Positions 16,048 through 24,518 of a stretch of 29,712 nt of DNA are shown piece after piece; position 1 is the stretch's first letter; every line of letters begins with the position of its first letter. Made by a program: the position numbers and the translations under genes. A model generated the notes under the pieces. That model saw nothing but the letters and a program-made list of their open reading frames with translations, did no database searches and had not been told where the DNA came from. Source of the DNA: JAYZAP01 sp964645285. GTDB taxonomy: Bacteria > Pseudomonadota > Alphaproteobacteria > JAAXGF01. The stretch is taken from assembly GCA_964645285.1 (NCBI GenBank), contig CAZYDR010000045.1, forward strand, positions 1-29,712, written 5' to 3'.

Positions 16048-17570
16048 TTACGGTCCGGCGTCTCTGCCTTGCGCCGGGCGATGTAGTCACGCAGCCCATC
16101 GTCAATGACCTCGTCCAGGGGCGGCTGTTCATAAGCGTCGAGCAGCCGTTTCCATTCCGCGTTGGCACGCTGGGCGGTGTCGAGGGAACCCTCGGCGCTC
16201 CATTGTTCGAAGGAATCACTGTTGCTGCTGGTCGAACGGTAGAAGGCAGTCGCGAAATTGGCCTGGGTGTGGTCGCTGCCAAGGAAGTGCGACGCCGGCC
16301 CCACCGCCTGGATGGCGTCCAGCGCCAGGGCGTTTTCCGACAGATCGATGCCCTCGAAGAAACGCTGAACCTTGCCGCAGAGGTCGGCGTCGATAATGGT
16401 CTTTTCATAGCCGGTGCAGAGGCCGCCTTCGAGCCAGCCTGTCGCGTGGTTAATAACATTGGCGCCGGCGAACAGCGCCATGAGCAAGCCCCAGGTGCCC
16501 TCCTGCTCGGCCTGGCCGTCGGGCAGTTTAGAGGCCGACAACGAGCCCACCGTATGGAACGGCACGCCAAGGCGACGCGCCAACTGTCCCGAGGCCAACA
16601 CCATCTTGGCCGCTTCGGGGGTGCCGAAAGTGGGGGCGCCGCTCTGCATGTCGATAGTGCTGGCGAAGCTGCCCATGAGGCAAGGCGCGCCGGGATTGAC
16701 CAGCTGCACCAGAGCCAGGCTGGCCAGGGCCTCGGCCATAACCTGGGTCAGGGTGCCGGCCACCGTGCACGGGCTCATGGCGCCGGCCAGGGTCCACGGC
16801 GTGCAGGCCACCGCCTGATTGTTGCGGGCATAGACCTTGAGCGCGCCCGACATATGGGCGTCGAGCACCAGGGGGGCGTTGGTGTTGCTGACCGTGTAGA
16901 GACAGACGTGGTCGGCCAGGAAATTTTCGCCGAACAGGATCTTAGCCATGTCTACGGAGTCCTGAGCCCGCTCGGCGCCGATGGTGGCGCCGTAGAAGGC
17001 CCGGTCGGAATAGCGGATGTGGGCGTAGAGCATGTCGAAGTGGCGCTTGTTGGCGGGCACGTCGACAGGCTCGCAGACCACCCCGCCGGAATGGTGGAGC
17101 CAAGGGATCATCTGGTGGATTTTTACCAGCTTGTGAAAGTCCTCGATGGTGGCGCAGCGCCGCCCGGCGTCGAGGTCGTGGACGAAGGGCGGCCCCCAGG
17201 ACGGGCACAGTACCGTGTTGTCGCCGCCGATCACCACGTTGTTGGCCGGGTTACGGGCATGCTGGGTGAATTGCCGCGGCGCCGTCGCCTGAACAAGCTG
17301 ACGGCACATACCGGGCTCGAAGCGCACCCGCTCGCCCTGCACGTCGGCGCCGGAATCCTGGAAAATCTCAAGAATTTCCGGATCGCCGACGAAGTCCACG
17401 CCGGTTTCCTTGAGCAGGATATCGGCATTGTGCTCGATCAGGCTCAACCCTTCCTCGCCGAGGATGTTGAAGGTGCCGAGCCGGCGGTTGATGTAGGGCG
17501 CGCGCGAAACCGGCTCGCTGGCGCCGCTTCGCCGGCCCTCGCTGCCGCCCCTGCGTGGCTTTCTAGCCAT
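16038..17570 (-). CDS. MttB-family (trimethylamine methyltransferase-like) protein without pyrrolysine
   Basis: This is a 510-residue member of the MttB/COG5598 superfamily: a TIM-barrel methyltransferase that moves a methyl group from a quaternary or tertiary amine to a corrinoid protein. Recognisable parts include FNILGEEGLSLIEHNAD, LLKETGVDF, the central ALKVYARNNQAVACTPW, GAPCLMGSF and the late GANVINHATGWLEGGL. The true trimethylamine enzyme carries pyrrolysine encoded by TAG; this gene is open throughout, so it belongs with the pyrrolysine-free group, in which a glycine betaine methyltransferase (MtgB) is known. No corrinoid protein or reactivation factor is in the window. ATG 17570 is chosen because it overlaps the end of the flavoprotein gene by eight bases, giving a tight operon. 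A longer upstream frame exists but lies inside that gene. Substrate is inferred from context only. Confidence 0.88.
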   Translation of the reverse strand: MARKPRRGGSEGRRSGASEPVSRAPYINRRLGTFNILGEEGLSLIEHNADILLKETGVDFVGDPEILEIFQDSGADVQGERVRFEPGMCRQLVQATAPRQFTQHARNPANNVVIGGDNTVLCPSWGPPFVHDLDAGRRCATIEDFHKLVKIHQMIPWLHHSGGVVCEPVDVPANKRHFDMLYAHIRYSDRAFYGATIGAERAQDSVDMAKILFGENFLADHVCLYTVSNTNAPLVLDAHMSGALKVYARNNQAVACTPWTLAGAMSPCTVAGTLTQVMAEALASLALVQLVNPGAPCLMGSFASTIDMQSGAPTFGTPEAAKMVLASGQLARRLGVPFHTVGSLSASKLPDGQAEQEGTWGLLMALFAGANVINHATGWLEGGLCTGYEKTIIDADLCGKVQRFFEGIDLSENALALDAIQAVGPASHFLGSDHTQANFATAFYRSTSSNSDSFEQWSAEGSLDTAQRANAEWKRLLDAYEQPPLDEVIDDGLRDYIARRKAETPDRNYF

Positions 17571-19962
17571 GACGAGGCAACTTGTTGTCGGGGTCATAAG
17601 ACGCCTCATCGAGCACCGTGGCAGCAACGGCCTCGCCGAGCACCAGCACGGACAAGCCACCTCCGTCGGGCCCGGCCTCGGGCGTCAAATAAGCCAGGGC
17701 GAGGGAACGGCCGGTGCGATGACCATAAGCAGCCGTGGTCACCATGCCCACGGCCTGGTCGCCCCGCAGTACGGTATGAGAGGCGAACGGATAAGCCGTA
17801 CCGTCCAGTTCGAGCAGCGCCATGCGCCACGCCTCACCCGATGCGGCCCGCGCCAGCATGGCGTCGCGGCCGATGAAGTCGCGGCCCTCGGTCCTGACTA
17901 GGTGATCGAGCCCGGCTTCGAGCGGCGTGCGCTCGGTGGTTAGATCGCCACCCCAGCCGCCGTAGCCCTTCTCCATACGCATGGCGTTGAGGGCATAGAC
18001 GCCGAAGAGCCGCGCGCCGGTACCGATCAGCGCATCGTAAAGCGGCGCCATGTCTTCGAGCGCCACATGCAATTCCCAGCCCTGCTCGCCGGTATAGGAC
18101 AGACGAAGCGCGCGGACTTCGACACCGGCGGCTTCAATCTCACGGGCCGACAGCCAAGGGAATTCGAGATCGTCGCCGGTCAGCCCCGACAGCAAATCCC
18201 GTGAGCCCGGCCCGGCAAGAGCGAGAATGCCCAAGGCTTTGGTTCGGTTTTCAATGTCGACGCCGTCATAAGCGGCGGCGCGTGCCCGCAACAGGTCTTC
18301 ATCGTGGCGTTCGGCGGCGGCGGCGCTGGTCAGATAGAAACGGTCATGAGCCAGCTTGGTCACCGTGAACTCCGAGGCCACGCCCCCCGCCGGTGTCAGG
18401 ACGTGAGTCAAACCGATGCGGTCAACGGTCCGGGGCGGCCGGTTGGCGCCGAGACTGTCGAGAAAGGCTGCGGCGCCAGGGCCGGAGACCTCGAATTTGG
18501 CAAAGGCGGAGAGATCGATCACACCAGCCTCGCCCTGTACCGCTCGGCATTCCTCGGCGACGGCATCGAACCAAACCGGCTTCCGGAAAGTGAGTCCGGC
18601 ATCACCGCCGAACCAGTTGGGCCGCTCCCAGCCATAGGCGCAGCCGAACACCGCGCCGGCCTTGGCCTGACGGCCATAAATCGGCGTGACCCATCGGGGC
18701 CGCCCGGCCGCGCGTTCCTCGTAGGGGTAATGGACACCGAACTGGAGGGCGAAGCATTCCTTGGCCTTGTCGAGACGATAGTCGCGGTCGGCGTAATCGC
18801 CGAAACGACGGCTATCGATGGCCAGGGCATCGCTCGGCGGCGCGCCGTCCGTCATCCATGCAGCGAGGAAGGCGCCGGCGCCGCCGCCTTCCATGATGCC
18901 CATGCTCGTGCCGGTGAGCAGCCAGCTGTTGGTCAGGCTATAGGCCGGACCGATCAGCGGATTGCCATCCGGAGTGAAGGTGATGGGGCCATTGACAATA
19001 GTCTTGATGCCACCCTCGGCCAGGGACGGTACCCGCGCCATGGCCATGGCGACGATATGCTCGACCCGGTCGAGGTCCGACGGCAGCAGTTCCATGCCGA
19101 ACTCCGGCGGCATCCCGTCCACGGACCAGGGTTGGGCCGCCTTCTCGTAAGGCCCGACGATGTAGCCGTCGCGCTCCTGGCGCAAATACCAACTTTCATC
19201 TGGATCGCGAATGAAAGGCAACTCCCCGGCCCCGCTTGCAATACGCTCGGCAATGGCCTCGACCCGGTCGGTCACTACGTATTGATGCAACATGGGCACC
19301 ACCGGCAGGTCGATACTCATCATGGCGCCGATCTCACGGCACCAGGTGCCGGCGGCGTTGACCACGTGCTCGGCGCGGATGTCACCCTGGTTGGTCGACA
19401 CCAGCCATTCGCCCGAGGGCGTCCGGGCAACGGCGTCGACGGTTGTGTGGCGGTAGATCACCGCGCCCCCGGCCCGCGCCCCGGCGGCCATGGCGTTAGT
19501 TGCCAGGGTCGGATCCACATAACCGTCCTGAGGCTCGTGAAAGGCGCCGATCAGGCCGTCGGTTTGGCACAGCGGATAAATTTCCGCCAGTTCGCCCGGC
19601 GTCAGAATGTTAAAATCATGACCGACAAAGCGGCCCAGCCCCTGGACCTGGCGAAACTCGTCCATGCGATCCTCGGACCGGGTCACGCGCAGGGCGCCGG
19701 TGGCATGAAAGCCGGTCGCGAGCCCGGTCTCCTGGGGCAGAACATCGCGATACAGACGGATTGACGTGGCGCGCATTTCCATGATCGGCAGGTTATGAGC
19801 GAAATGGGTGCAGAGGCCGGCGGCGTGCCAGGTTGAGCCGGCCGTGAGCTCGTTCTTCTCGACCAGCACCACGTCGCGCCAGCCGAGCTTGGTCAGGTGA
19901 TAGGCCAGTGAGACGCCCATGACGCCGCCGCCGATGATCACCACTTGTACCTGGGACTTCAT
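17563..19962 (-). CDS. Dimethylglycine/sarcosine dehydrogenase-like flavoprotein with GcvT-type folate domain (copy 2)
   Basis: The protein has 799 residues in two parts. The N-terminal FAD oxidoreductase (about 1-420) has the dinucleotide motif VVIIGGGVMGVSLAYHL and a STWHAAG segment whose His matches the covalent flavin site in this family. The C-terminal part (about 430-799) is GcvT-like, with FAKFEVSGPGAAAFLDSLG, ALRLSYTGEQGWELHV and MEKGYGGWGGDLTTERTPLE. Known relatives oxidise N-methyl groups of dimethylglycine or sarcosine and hand the carbon to tetrahydrofolate as 5,10-methylene-THF. The ATG at 19962 follows GGGAG by seven bases; a TTG at 19980 overlapping the upstream stop is less likely. 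It is the middle gene of three: a paralogue 14 bases upstream and the MttB-like gene overlapping its end. It ends in TAG. Exact substrate is not determined. Confidence 0.9.
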   Translation of the reverse strand: MKSQVQVVIIGGGVMGVSLAYHLTKLGWRDVVLVEKNELTAGSTWHAAGLCTHFAHNLPIMEMRATSIRLYRDVLPQETGLATGFHATGALRVTRSEDRMDEFRQVQGLGRFVGHDFNILTPGELAEIYPLCQTDGLIGAFHEPQDGYVDPTLATNAMAAGARAGGAVIYRHTTVDAVARTPSGEWLVSTNQGDIRAEHVVNAAGTWCREIGAMMSIDLPVVPMLHQYVVTDRVEAIAERIASGAGELPFIRDPDESWYLRQERDGYIVGPYEKAAQPWSVDGMPPEFGMELLPSDLDRVEHIVAMAMARVPSLAEGGIKTIVNGPITFTPDGNPLIGPAYSLTNSWLLTGTSMGIMEGGGAGAFLAAWMTDGAPPSDALAIDSRRFGDYADRDYRLDKAKECFALQFGVHYPYEERAAGRPRWVTPIYGRQAKAGAVFGCAYGWERPNWFGGDAGLTFRKPVWFDAVAEECRAVQGEAGVIDLSAFAKFEVSGPGAAAFLDSLGANRPPRTVDRIGLTHVLTPAGGVASEFTVTKLAHDRFYLTSAAAAERHDEDLLRARAAAYDGVDIENRTKALGILALAGPGSRDLLSGLTGDDLEFPWLSAREIEAAGVEVRALRLSYTGEQGWELHVALEDMAPLYDALIGTGARLFGVYALNAMRMEKGYGGWGGDLTTERTPLEAGLDHLVRTEGRDFIGRDAMLARAASGEAWRMALLELDGTAYPFASHTVLRGDQAVGMVTTAAYGHRTGRSLALAYLTPEAGPDGGGLSVLVLGEAVAATVLDEASYDPDNKLPRHG

Positions 19963-19976
19963 GCCACCACTCCCAA

Positions 19977-22373
19977 TCAACCGCGCACTCGCGCGCCATC
20001 GGGATCATAGGGCGGGCGGCGCAGCGGCGAAATCGCGAAACGCTCGCCGGCCACGGCGACCTCATAGCGGCCTTCGGTCGGCAGGGTTACCATGCCGAGG
20101 CACAAGGACAGACCGGTACGGAACCCATAGGCGCCGGAGGTCGTGCGGCCGAAGAGTTCGCCGTCGCGATAGATCGGCTCGTCATGGAGCAGCAGCGGAT
20201 GGGCGCCGTCGTCGACCGAGAACAGCACCAGGCGCCGCTCAAGGCCGGCATCGCGGCGCGCCAACAACGCCTCGCGCCCGAGGAAGCCATCGGGCTTGTC
20301 CCAGGCCACGGCGAATCCGAGACCGGCTTCCAGAGGCGTGTTATCCGGCCCCATGTCGTGGCCCCAGTGGCGATAGCCCTTCTCCATGCGGCAGGCGTCG
20401 AGGCAGTAATGGCCGGCATGAGTGACACCCGTCAGGGCGCTGTGAACAGCGTTTGCATGATCGTGCGGGATATAGAGCTCCCAGCCCAACTCACCGACGA
20501 AGCTCAGGCGAGTGGCCCGCACGGTCGCCCCGGCGATGTCCATGAGTTGTGAAGTCGCGAAGGGAAAGGCCGCCGACGACAGATCGGTGTCGGTCAATGA
20601 CTGCAACAGCGCGCGAGACCGGGGGCCCATGACGCCGAGCACCGCTTCGTCCTCGGTGGCGTCGTAAATGTCGACCGCTTTGGCGACGCGGCTTATCCAG
20701 GCCAAATCCTTCCACCGGGTAGCAGCGCCGCTGACGACGCGGAAATCCTGCTCGGCCCGGCGGGTCACCGTGACGTCGGCCTCGATACCGCCATGGCGGT
20801 TGAGCATCTGGGTGTAGACCGTGCGTCCCGGCGCCACATCCACATCGTTAGCGCAGAGATGTTGGAGTAGGCCGAGAGCGTCGCCGCCGGTGACGTCGAA
20901 CTTGGCGAAAGGCGACAGCTCAAGCATGGCGACGTCGGTCGATAGCGCCTCGGCCTCGCGCCGGGCCGGCCCCCACCAGCCCTGGTCGCCGTAGCTGTAG
21001 GGACTATGGCGCTCGTCATCATTGGCGGCGAACCACAAGGGCCGCTCCCAGCACGTCGACGCGCCGAATACGGCGCCGGCGGCAGCGAATGCGTCGTGCA
21101 GCGCCGAGCGTTGGATGTCGCGGCCGGTCTTCTTCTGCTTGTAGGGCCAGTGCATATCAAACTGGTCGGCCACCGCCTCGCGGACCCGCGACAGCAGGAA
21201 CGACGGCTTGGCGGAGTCGTGGTCGAAACGCGCCACGTCGACCTCCCACAAATCCATGGGGGCTTCCCCGGCGGCAATCCACTCGGCCATGACCTTGCCG
21301 ACCCCGGCCGACGACATCATGCCGATGGAATTGAACCCGGCGGCGACGAAATAGCCCTTGAGGAACGGCGATTCACCCATGGCCTGGCGGGTATCCGGAG
21401 TGAAGCCCTCGGGACCGTTCATGAAGCGCTGGATACCGACCTGCTCGAGGGCGGGAAAGCGATGGAGCCCCGCCGTCATGAACGGCTCGAACAGTTCCCA
21501 GTCCTCGGGAAACTCGAGGTAGGCACCGCCGCCGTCCGGGCCCTGGGCGTCCCACGGTTTGGCGTTGGTCTCGAAGCCGCCGAGCACCAGCTTGCCGGCG
21601 TCTTCCTTCAGGTAGAACCCGGCATCGAGATCGCGGATGATGGGAAAGGGCTGGATCAGGCCGTCCATGGGTTCGGTCACCACATACATGTGCTCGACCG
21701 CCTGGACAGGTACCGGCACCCCGGCCAGGTTGCCGATGGCACGGCTCCACACACCGGCGCAATTGACCACGGCGTCGCACGCTACGGTCTCGCCGGTGGA
21801 CAGGCGCACCGCGCTGACCGCGCCGTTTGCGGTATCGATGCCGGTGCAGGCTACGCCTTCGTGGATCCGCACGCCGCCGGCCCGGGCGCCCTTGGCATAG
21901 GCCATGCAGATATCCACCGGGTTGGCCTGGCTGTCTTCGTCAACCCACAGGGCGCCGGCAAGGTCATCGACCCGCAGGCCCGGCGCCCGTACGGCGACCT
22001 CATCGGGGCCGATGACCGTGGCATGAAGGCCGGTCATGTCACCCATGGCGGCAATCCGCCGGACTTCGGTGAGACGGTCCTTGGATTGGGCCAGCCACAG
22101 GCCGCCGGTGCGGGTGTAGCCGGTGCCCTGACCGGTTTCGGCCTCAAGCTGGCCGAACAGTTCGGTGGCGTAGATCGCTAAATGGGTCAGGTTCATGCTG
22201 GCACGCAGGGGACCGACGACGCCGGCCGCGTGCCACGAGGTGCCGCTGGTCAACTGGTTGCGCTCGATCAGGACGACGTCGCCCTCGCCCAGCTTGGCCA
22301 GGTGATAGGCGATGCCGAGGCCGATGACCCCGCCGCCGACAATGACGACCCTTGCATCCCCAACCTTGGCCAT
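19977..22373 (-). CDS. Dimethylglycine/sarcosine dehydrogenase-like flavoprotein with GcvT-type folate domain (copy 1)
   Basis: This protein of 798 residues has the same architecture as the next gene in the operon. The FAD domain begins ARVVIVGGGVIGLGIAYHL, with the probable covalent-flavin segment GTSWHAAGV, and the GcvT-like C-terminal half contains FAKFDVTGGDALGLLQHL, ATRLSFVGELGWELYI and MEKGYRHWGHDMGPDNTPLE. Differences from its neighbour are spread over the whole length, so the duplication is old and the two may act on different N-methyl substrates, for example dimethylglycine and sarcosine. It is the first gene of the minus-strand operon and starts at ATG 22373, 83 bases from the divergent aminotransferase. 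The upstream GGGAACGGAA is a modest ribosome-binding site. Function as a demethylating dehydrogenase follows from the family; substrate order is inference. Confidence 0.9.
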   Translation of the reverse strand: MAKVGDARVVIVGGGVIGLGIAYHLAKLGEGDVVLIERNQLTSGTSWHAAGVVGPLRASMNLTHLAIYATELFGQLEAETGQGTGYTRTGGLWLAQSKDRLTEVRRIAAMGDMTGLHATVIGPDEVAVRAPGLRVDDLAGALWVDEDSQANPVDICMAYAKGARAGGVRIHEGVACTGIDTANGAVSAVRLSTGETVACDAVVNCAGVWSRAIGNLAGVPVPVQAVEHMYVVTEPMDGLIQPFPIIRDLDAGFYLKEDAGKLVLGGFETNAKPWDAQGPDGGGAYLEFPEDWELFEPFMTAGLHRFPALEQVGIQRFMNGPEGFTPDTRQAMGESPFLKGYFVAAGFNSIGMMSSAGVGKVMAEWIAAGEAPMDLWEVDVARFDHDSAKPSFLLSRVREAVADQFDMHWPYKQKKTGRDIQRSALHDAFAAAGAVFGASTCWERPLWFAANDDERHSPYSYGDQGWWGPARREAEALSTDVAMLELSPFAKFDVTGGDALGLLQHLCANDVDVAPGRTVYTQMLNRHGGIEADVTVTRRAEQDFRVVSGAATRWKDLAWISRVAKAVDIYDATEDEAVLGVMGPRSRALLQSLTDTDLSSAAFPFATSQLMDIAGATVRATRLSFVGELGWELYIPHDHANAVHSALTGVTHAGHYCLDACRMEKGYRHWGHDMGPDNTPLEAGLGFAVAWDKPDGFLGREALLARRDAGLERRLVLFSVDDGAHPLLLHDEPIYRDGELFGRTTSGAYGFRTGLSLCLGMVTLPTEGRYEVAVAGERFAISPLRRPPYDPDGARVRG

Positions 22374-22456
22374 GTGTTCCGTTCCCGTTGTCGCGTATGG
22401 CAGTGTCGCCGCGAATGGCGCATAATTTCAACCTTAGTTAATCAAGGATCCGAGCC

Positions 22457-23761
22457 ATGAGCGACCCCATTACCGACTGGTCGAGCGACGCCATCGTCGC
22501 CCGCCGCGACCGCTACTATGCGGCGAGCCAAAGCAAGTTCGTGCCCTACGAGACGCCGCAGATCTTCCAGCGCGGCCAGGGCCAGTACCTGTGGGACGAG
22601 AGCGGCAAGAAATACATCGACCTGCTGGCCATGAACGTGTGCATTTCCGTTGGTCACGCCCACCCGGAGGTGGTCCGCGCGGTGACCGAGCAGGTCGCCG
22701 AGCTGACCCACTGCACCACCATGTTCTATCACCCGGTGCCGGCCCATTTCGCCGAGGAGCTGGCGGCGACCATGCCCGTGGGCCACGACTGGGTGGTCCA
22801 TTTCACCAACAGCGGCGCCGAGGCCATCGACCTGGCCCTGCTCATGGCCCGCTCGTCGACCGGCAACGTGGACATGCTGTCGCTGCGCACCAGCTATCAC
22901 GGGGCGACCTTCGGGGCCCAGTCCTTGACCGGCATCGCCGGCTTCCGCCACAACGTGCCGCAACTCGGCGGCGTCGGTTTCGTGGCCGAGCCGAACCAGT
23001 ACCGCGGCGTCTTCGGCCCCGGGGTCGAACCCTATCTCGACGACATCGACAGCGCCATCGGCCATCAGACCAGCGGCGCCCTCGCCGGCATGATTATCGA
23101 GCCGGTCCAGGGTTACGGCGGCATCGTGCCCATGCCCCAGGGCTATCTCGCCGGCGCCTTCGAGCGGGTCCGCGCCGCCGGCGGCCTGACCATTGTCGAC
23201 GAGGTCCAGTCAGGTTTCGCCCGCACCGGCGACAATTTCTGGGGCTTCGAGGCCCACGGCGTGGTGCCCGACATCGTGGTCATGGCCAAGGGCATCGGTA
23301 ATGGCATTCCCCTCGGCGCCGTAGTCGCTAAACGCGCCGTCGCCGATGCCATGGCCGACAAATTCCTGTTCCACACCTACGGCGCCAACCCGGTGTCCTG
23401 CGCCGCCGGCCGCGCCGTACTGCGCATCATCGCCAATGAAGGACTACAGGAGAACGCCCGCACAGTCGGCGCCGCCCTCAAGGCCCGGCTCCAGGATTTG
23501 CAGGAGCGCTTCGAGGTCATCGGCGATGTCCGCGGCTCGGGGCTCATGGTCGCCATCGAACTGGTCAAGGACCGCAAGACCCGCGAACCCGACACGGAAA
23601 CCACGGTGCGGGTCTTCGAGCAGACCCGCCGCCACGGCCTGGTGGTCAGCAAATCCGGCCCTCACCGCAGCGTGCTGCGCCTGGTGCCGCCGCTGTGCCT
23701 GTCCATGGAAGATGTCGAAGAAGTCGCCGACAAACTCGAGCGCTGTTTCCTGTCGAACTAG
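22457..23761 (+). CDS. Class III aminotransferase (PLP-dependent, alanine-glyoxylate/4-aminobutyrate type)
   Basis: This is a pyridoxal-phosphate enzyme of 434 residues, fold-type I, class III. The features are FTNSGAEAIDLALLMAR (phosphate-binding loop), the SYHGATFGAQSLTG region, IVDEVQSGFARTG with the cofactor Asp, and the Schiff-base Lys278 in MAKGIGNGIPLG. The sequence is closest in feel to AGXT2-like enzymes, which transfer amino groups between alanine or other omega-amino donors and glyoxylate or pyruvate. Start ATG 22457 has AAGGA about eight bases upstream. It is divergent from the flavoprotein operon, so both may be controlled from the 83-base gap. In a methylated-glycine pathway it could handle glycine/glyoxylate or another amine, which is inference. 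Its TAG stop shares the CTAG at 23758-23761 with the convergent neighbour. Confidence 0.9.
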   Translation: MSDPITDWSSDAIVARRDRYYAASQSKFVPYETPQIFQRGQGQYLWDESGKKYIDLLAMNVCISVGHAHPEVVRAVTEQVAELTHCTTMFYHPVPAHFAEELAATMPVGHDWVVHFTNSGAEAIDLALLMARSSTGNVDMLSLRTSYHGATFGAQSLTGIAGFRHNVPQLGGVGFVAEPNQYRGVFGPGVEPYLDDIDSAIGHQTSGALAGMIIEPVQGYGGIVPMPQGYLAGAFERVRAAGGLTIVDEVQSGFARTGDNFWGFEAHGVVPDIVVMAKGIGNGIPLGAVVAKRAVADAMADKFLFHTYGANPVSCAAGRAVLRIIANEGLQENARTVGAALKARLQDLQERFEVIGDVRGSGLMVAIELVKDRKTREPDTETTVRVFEQTRRHGLVVSKSGPHRSVLRLVPPLCLSMEDVEEVADKLERCFLSN

Positions 23762-24513
23762 AGCGCCAGCGCCCGAAGCTTCTCGTAGAACGGCATGTGG
23801 TGGTCAAGGTAGGACGCCAGTTGCGGCGCTTCCTTCGCGGCGGCTTCGAATTTTGATCGGCTGGCCACCGTCTCCTCCGGGGTGTCGGCGACTATGCCGC
23901 CCCGTGACAGGACTTTGCTGTGCCAGCCGGAGACCTGCTCCCAGCCCTCGGGTACCGCGCCGACCGCCCACTCGTGGAGCCCGGCCACCGGGGTCAGGCC
24001 GAGACGTTGGCAGTAGTCGCCGATGACCGCCTCGGGATCCTGCTGGACCGCCTCGGCCTCGATCACCACCGGGGTCTCGCCGGTGGTTTCCCTGAGCCAC
24101 TCCACGTGGCGCCACTGGGCCTCAAGTCCGCCCTCATCGAGGATGAAGCCGGCGTCGAGCTTGTAATAGGACAGCAGCGCCTTGACCGGATCGCGGATCA
24201 GAAAGCTGTGGGTAATGCGCCCGGTGAAATCCGGATCGTCGAACAACGCCGGCACCACGTAATAGCTCATGTCCTTAAAGAACACCGGCCCCTCCCCGGC
24301 CGCCGCCAGTATCATGGCCTTGATGTCGCCGTAGTCGGTCGGCGTCGCCGGGTCATGGTCCAGGTGCGGCATCTCCCGCACCCCCCGGCCCAAATAGTAG
24401 TGATAGAGAAACGGCTCGTGAAAACAGCGGCAGTCGCCGCGCTCACGCATCACCCGCTCCATGGCCGTAGACATGGAGCGCGGGTGGCACCACAGGGCGT
24501 AGATCGGGTTCAT
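23758..24513 (-). CDS. Sulfotransferase-like P-loop protein
   Basis: This protein of 251 residues resembles the sulfotransferase family. The N-terminal MNPIYALWCHPRSMSTAME fits the 5'-phosphosulfate loop that binds PAPS. The segment HSFLIRDPVKALLSYYKLD fits the 3'-phosphate motif with its Arg and Ser. The acceptor is unknown; small members of this branch in bacteria are poorly characterised, and some may not be sulfotransferases at all. ATG 24513 lies five bases after the urease alpha stop; a GTG at 24522 overlapping that stop is the alternative. It is the last of three same-strand genes with the urease subunits, probably one transcript. The link between sulfotransfer and urease is not obvious. 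It ends tail-to-tail with the aminotransferase, the two stop codons lying in one CTAG. Confidence 0.8.
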   Translation of the reverse strand: MNPIYALWCHPRSMSTAMERVMRERGDCRCFHEPFLYHYYLGRGVREMPHLDHDPATPTDYGDIKAMILAAAGEGPVFFKDMSYYVVPALFDDPDFTGRITHSFLIRDPVKALLSYYKLDAGFILDEGGLEAQWRHVEWLRETTGETPVVIEAEAVQQDPEAVIGDYCQRLGLTPVAGLHEWAVGAVPEGWEQVSGWHSKVLSRGGIVADTPEETVASRSKFEAAAKEAPQLASYLDHHMPFYEKLRALAL

Positions 24514-24518
24514 GGCCC

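Noticed and set aside
16038..17570. Pyrrolysine in the MttB-like protein
   Set aside because: The gene has no in-frame TAG anywhere before its TGA stop, so it belongs to the pyrrolysine-free branch.
15225..17876. Very long plus-strand open frame opposite the MttB-like gene, and similar ones at 18304-19764 and 24606-26216
   Set aside because: They are antisense to well-supported genes, have Arg/His/Gly/Ala-rich translations without family resemblance, and are expected in GC-rich DNA.
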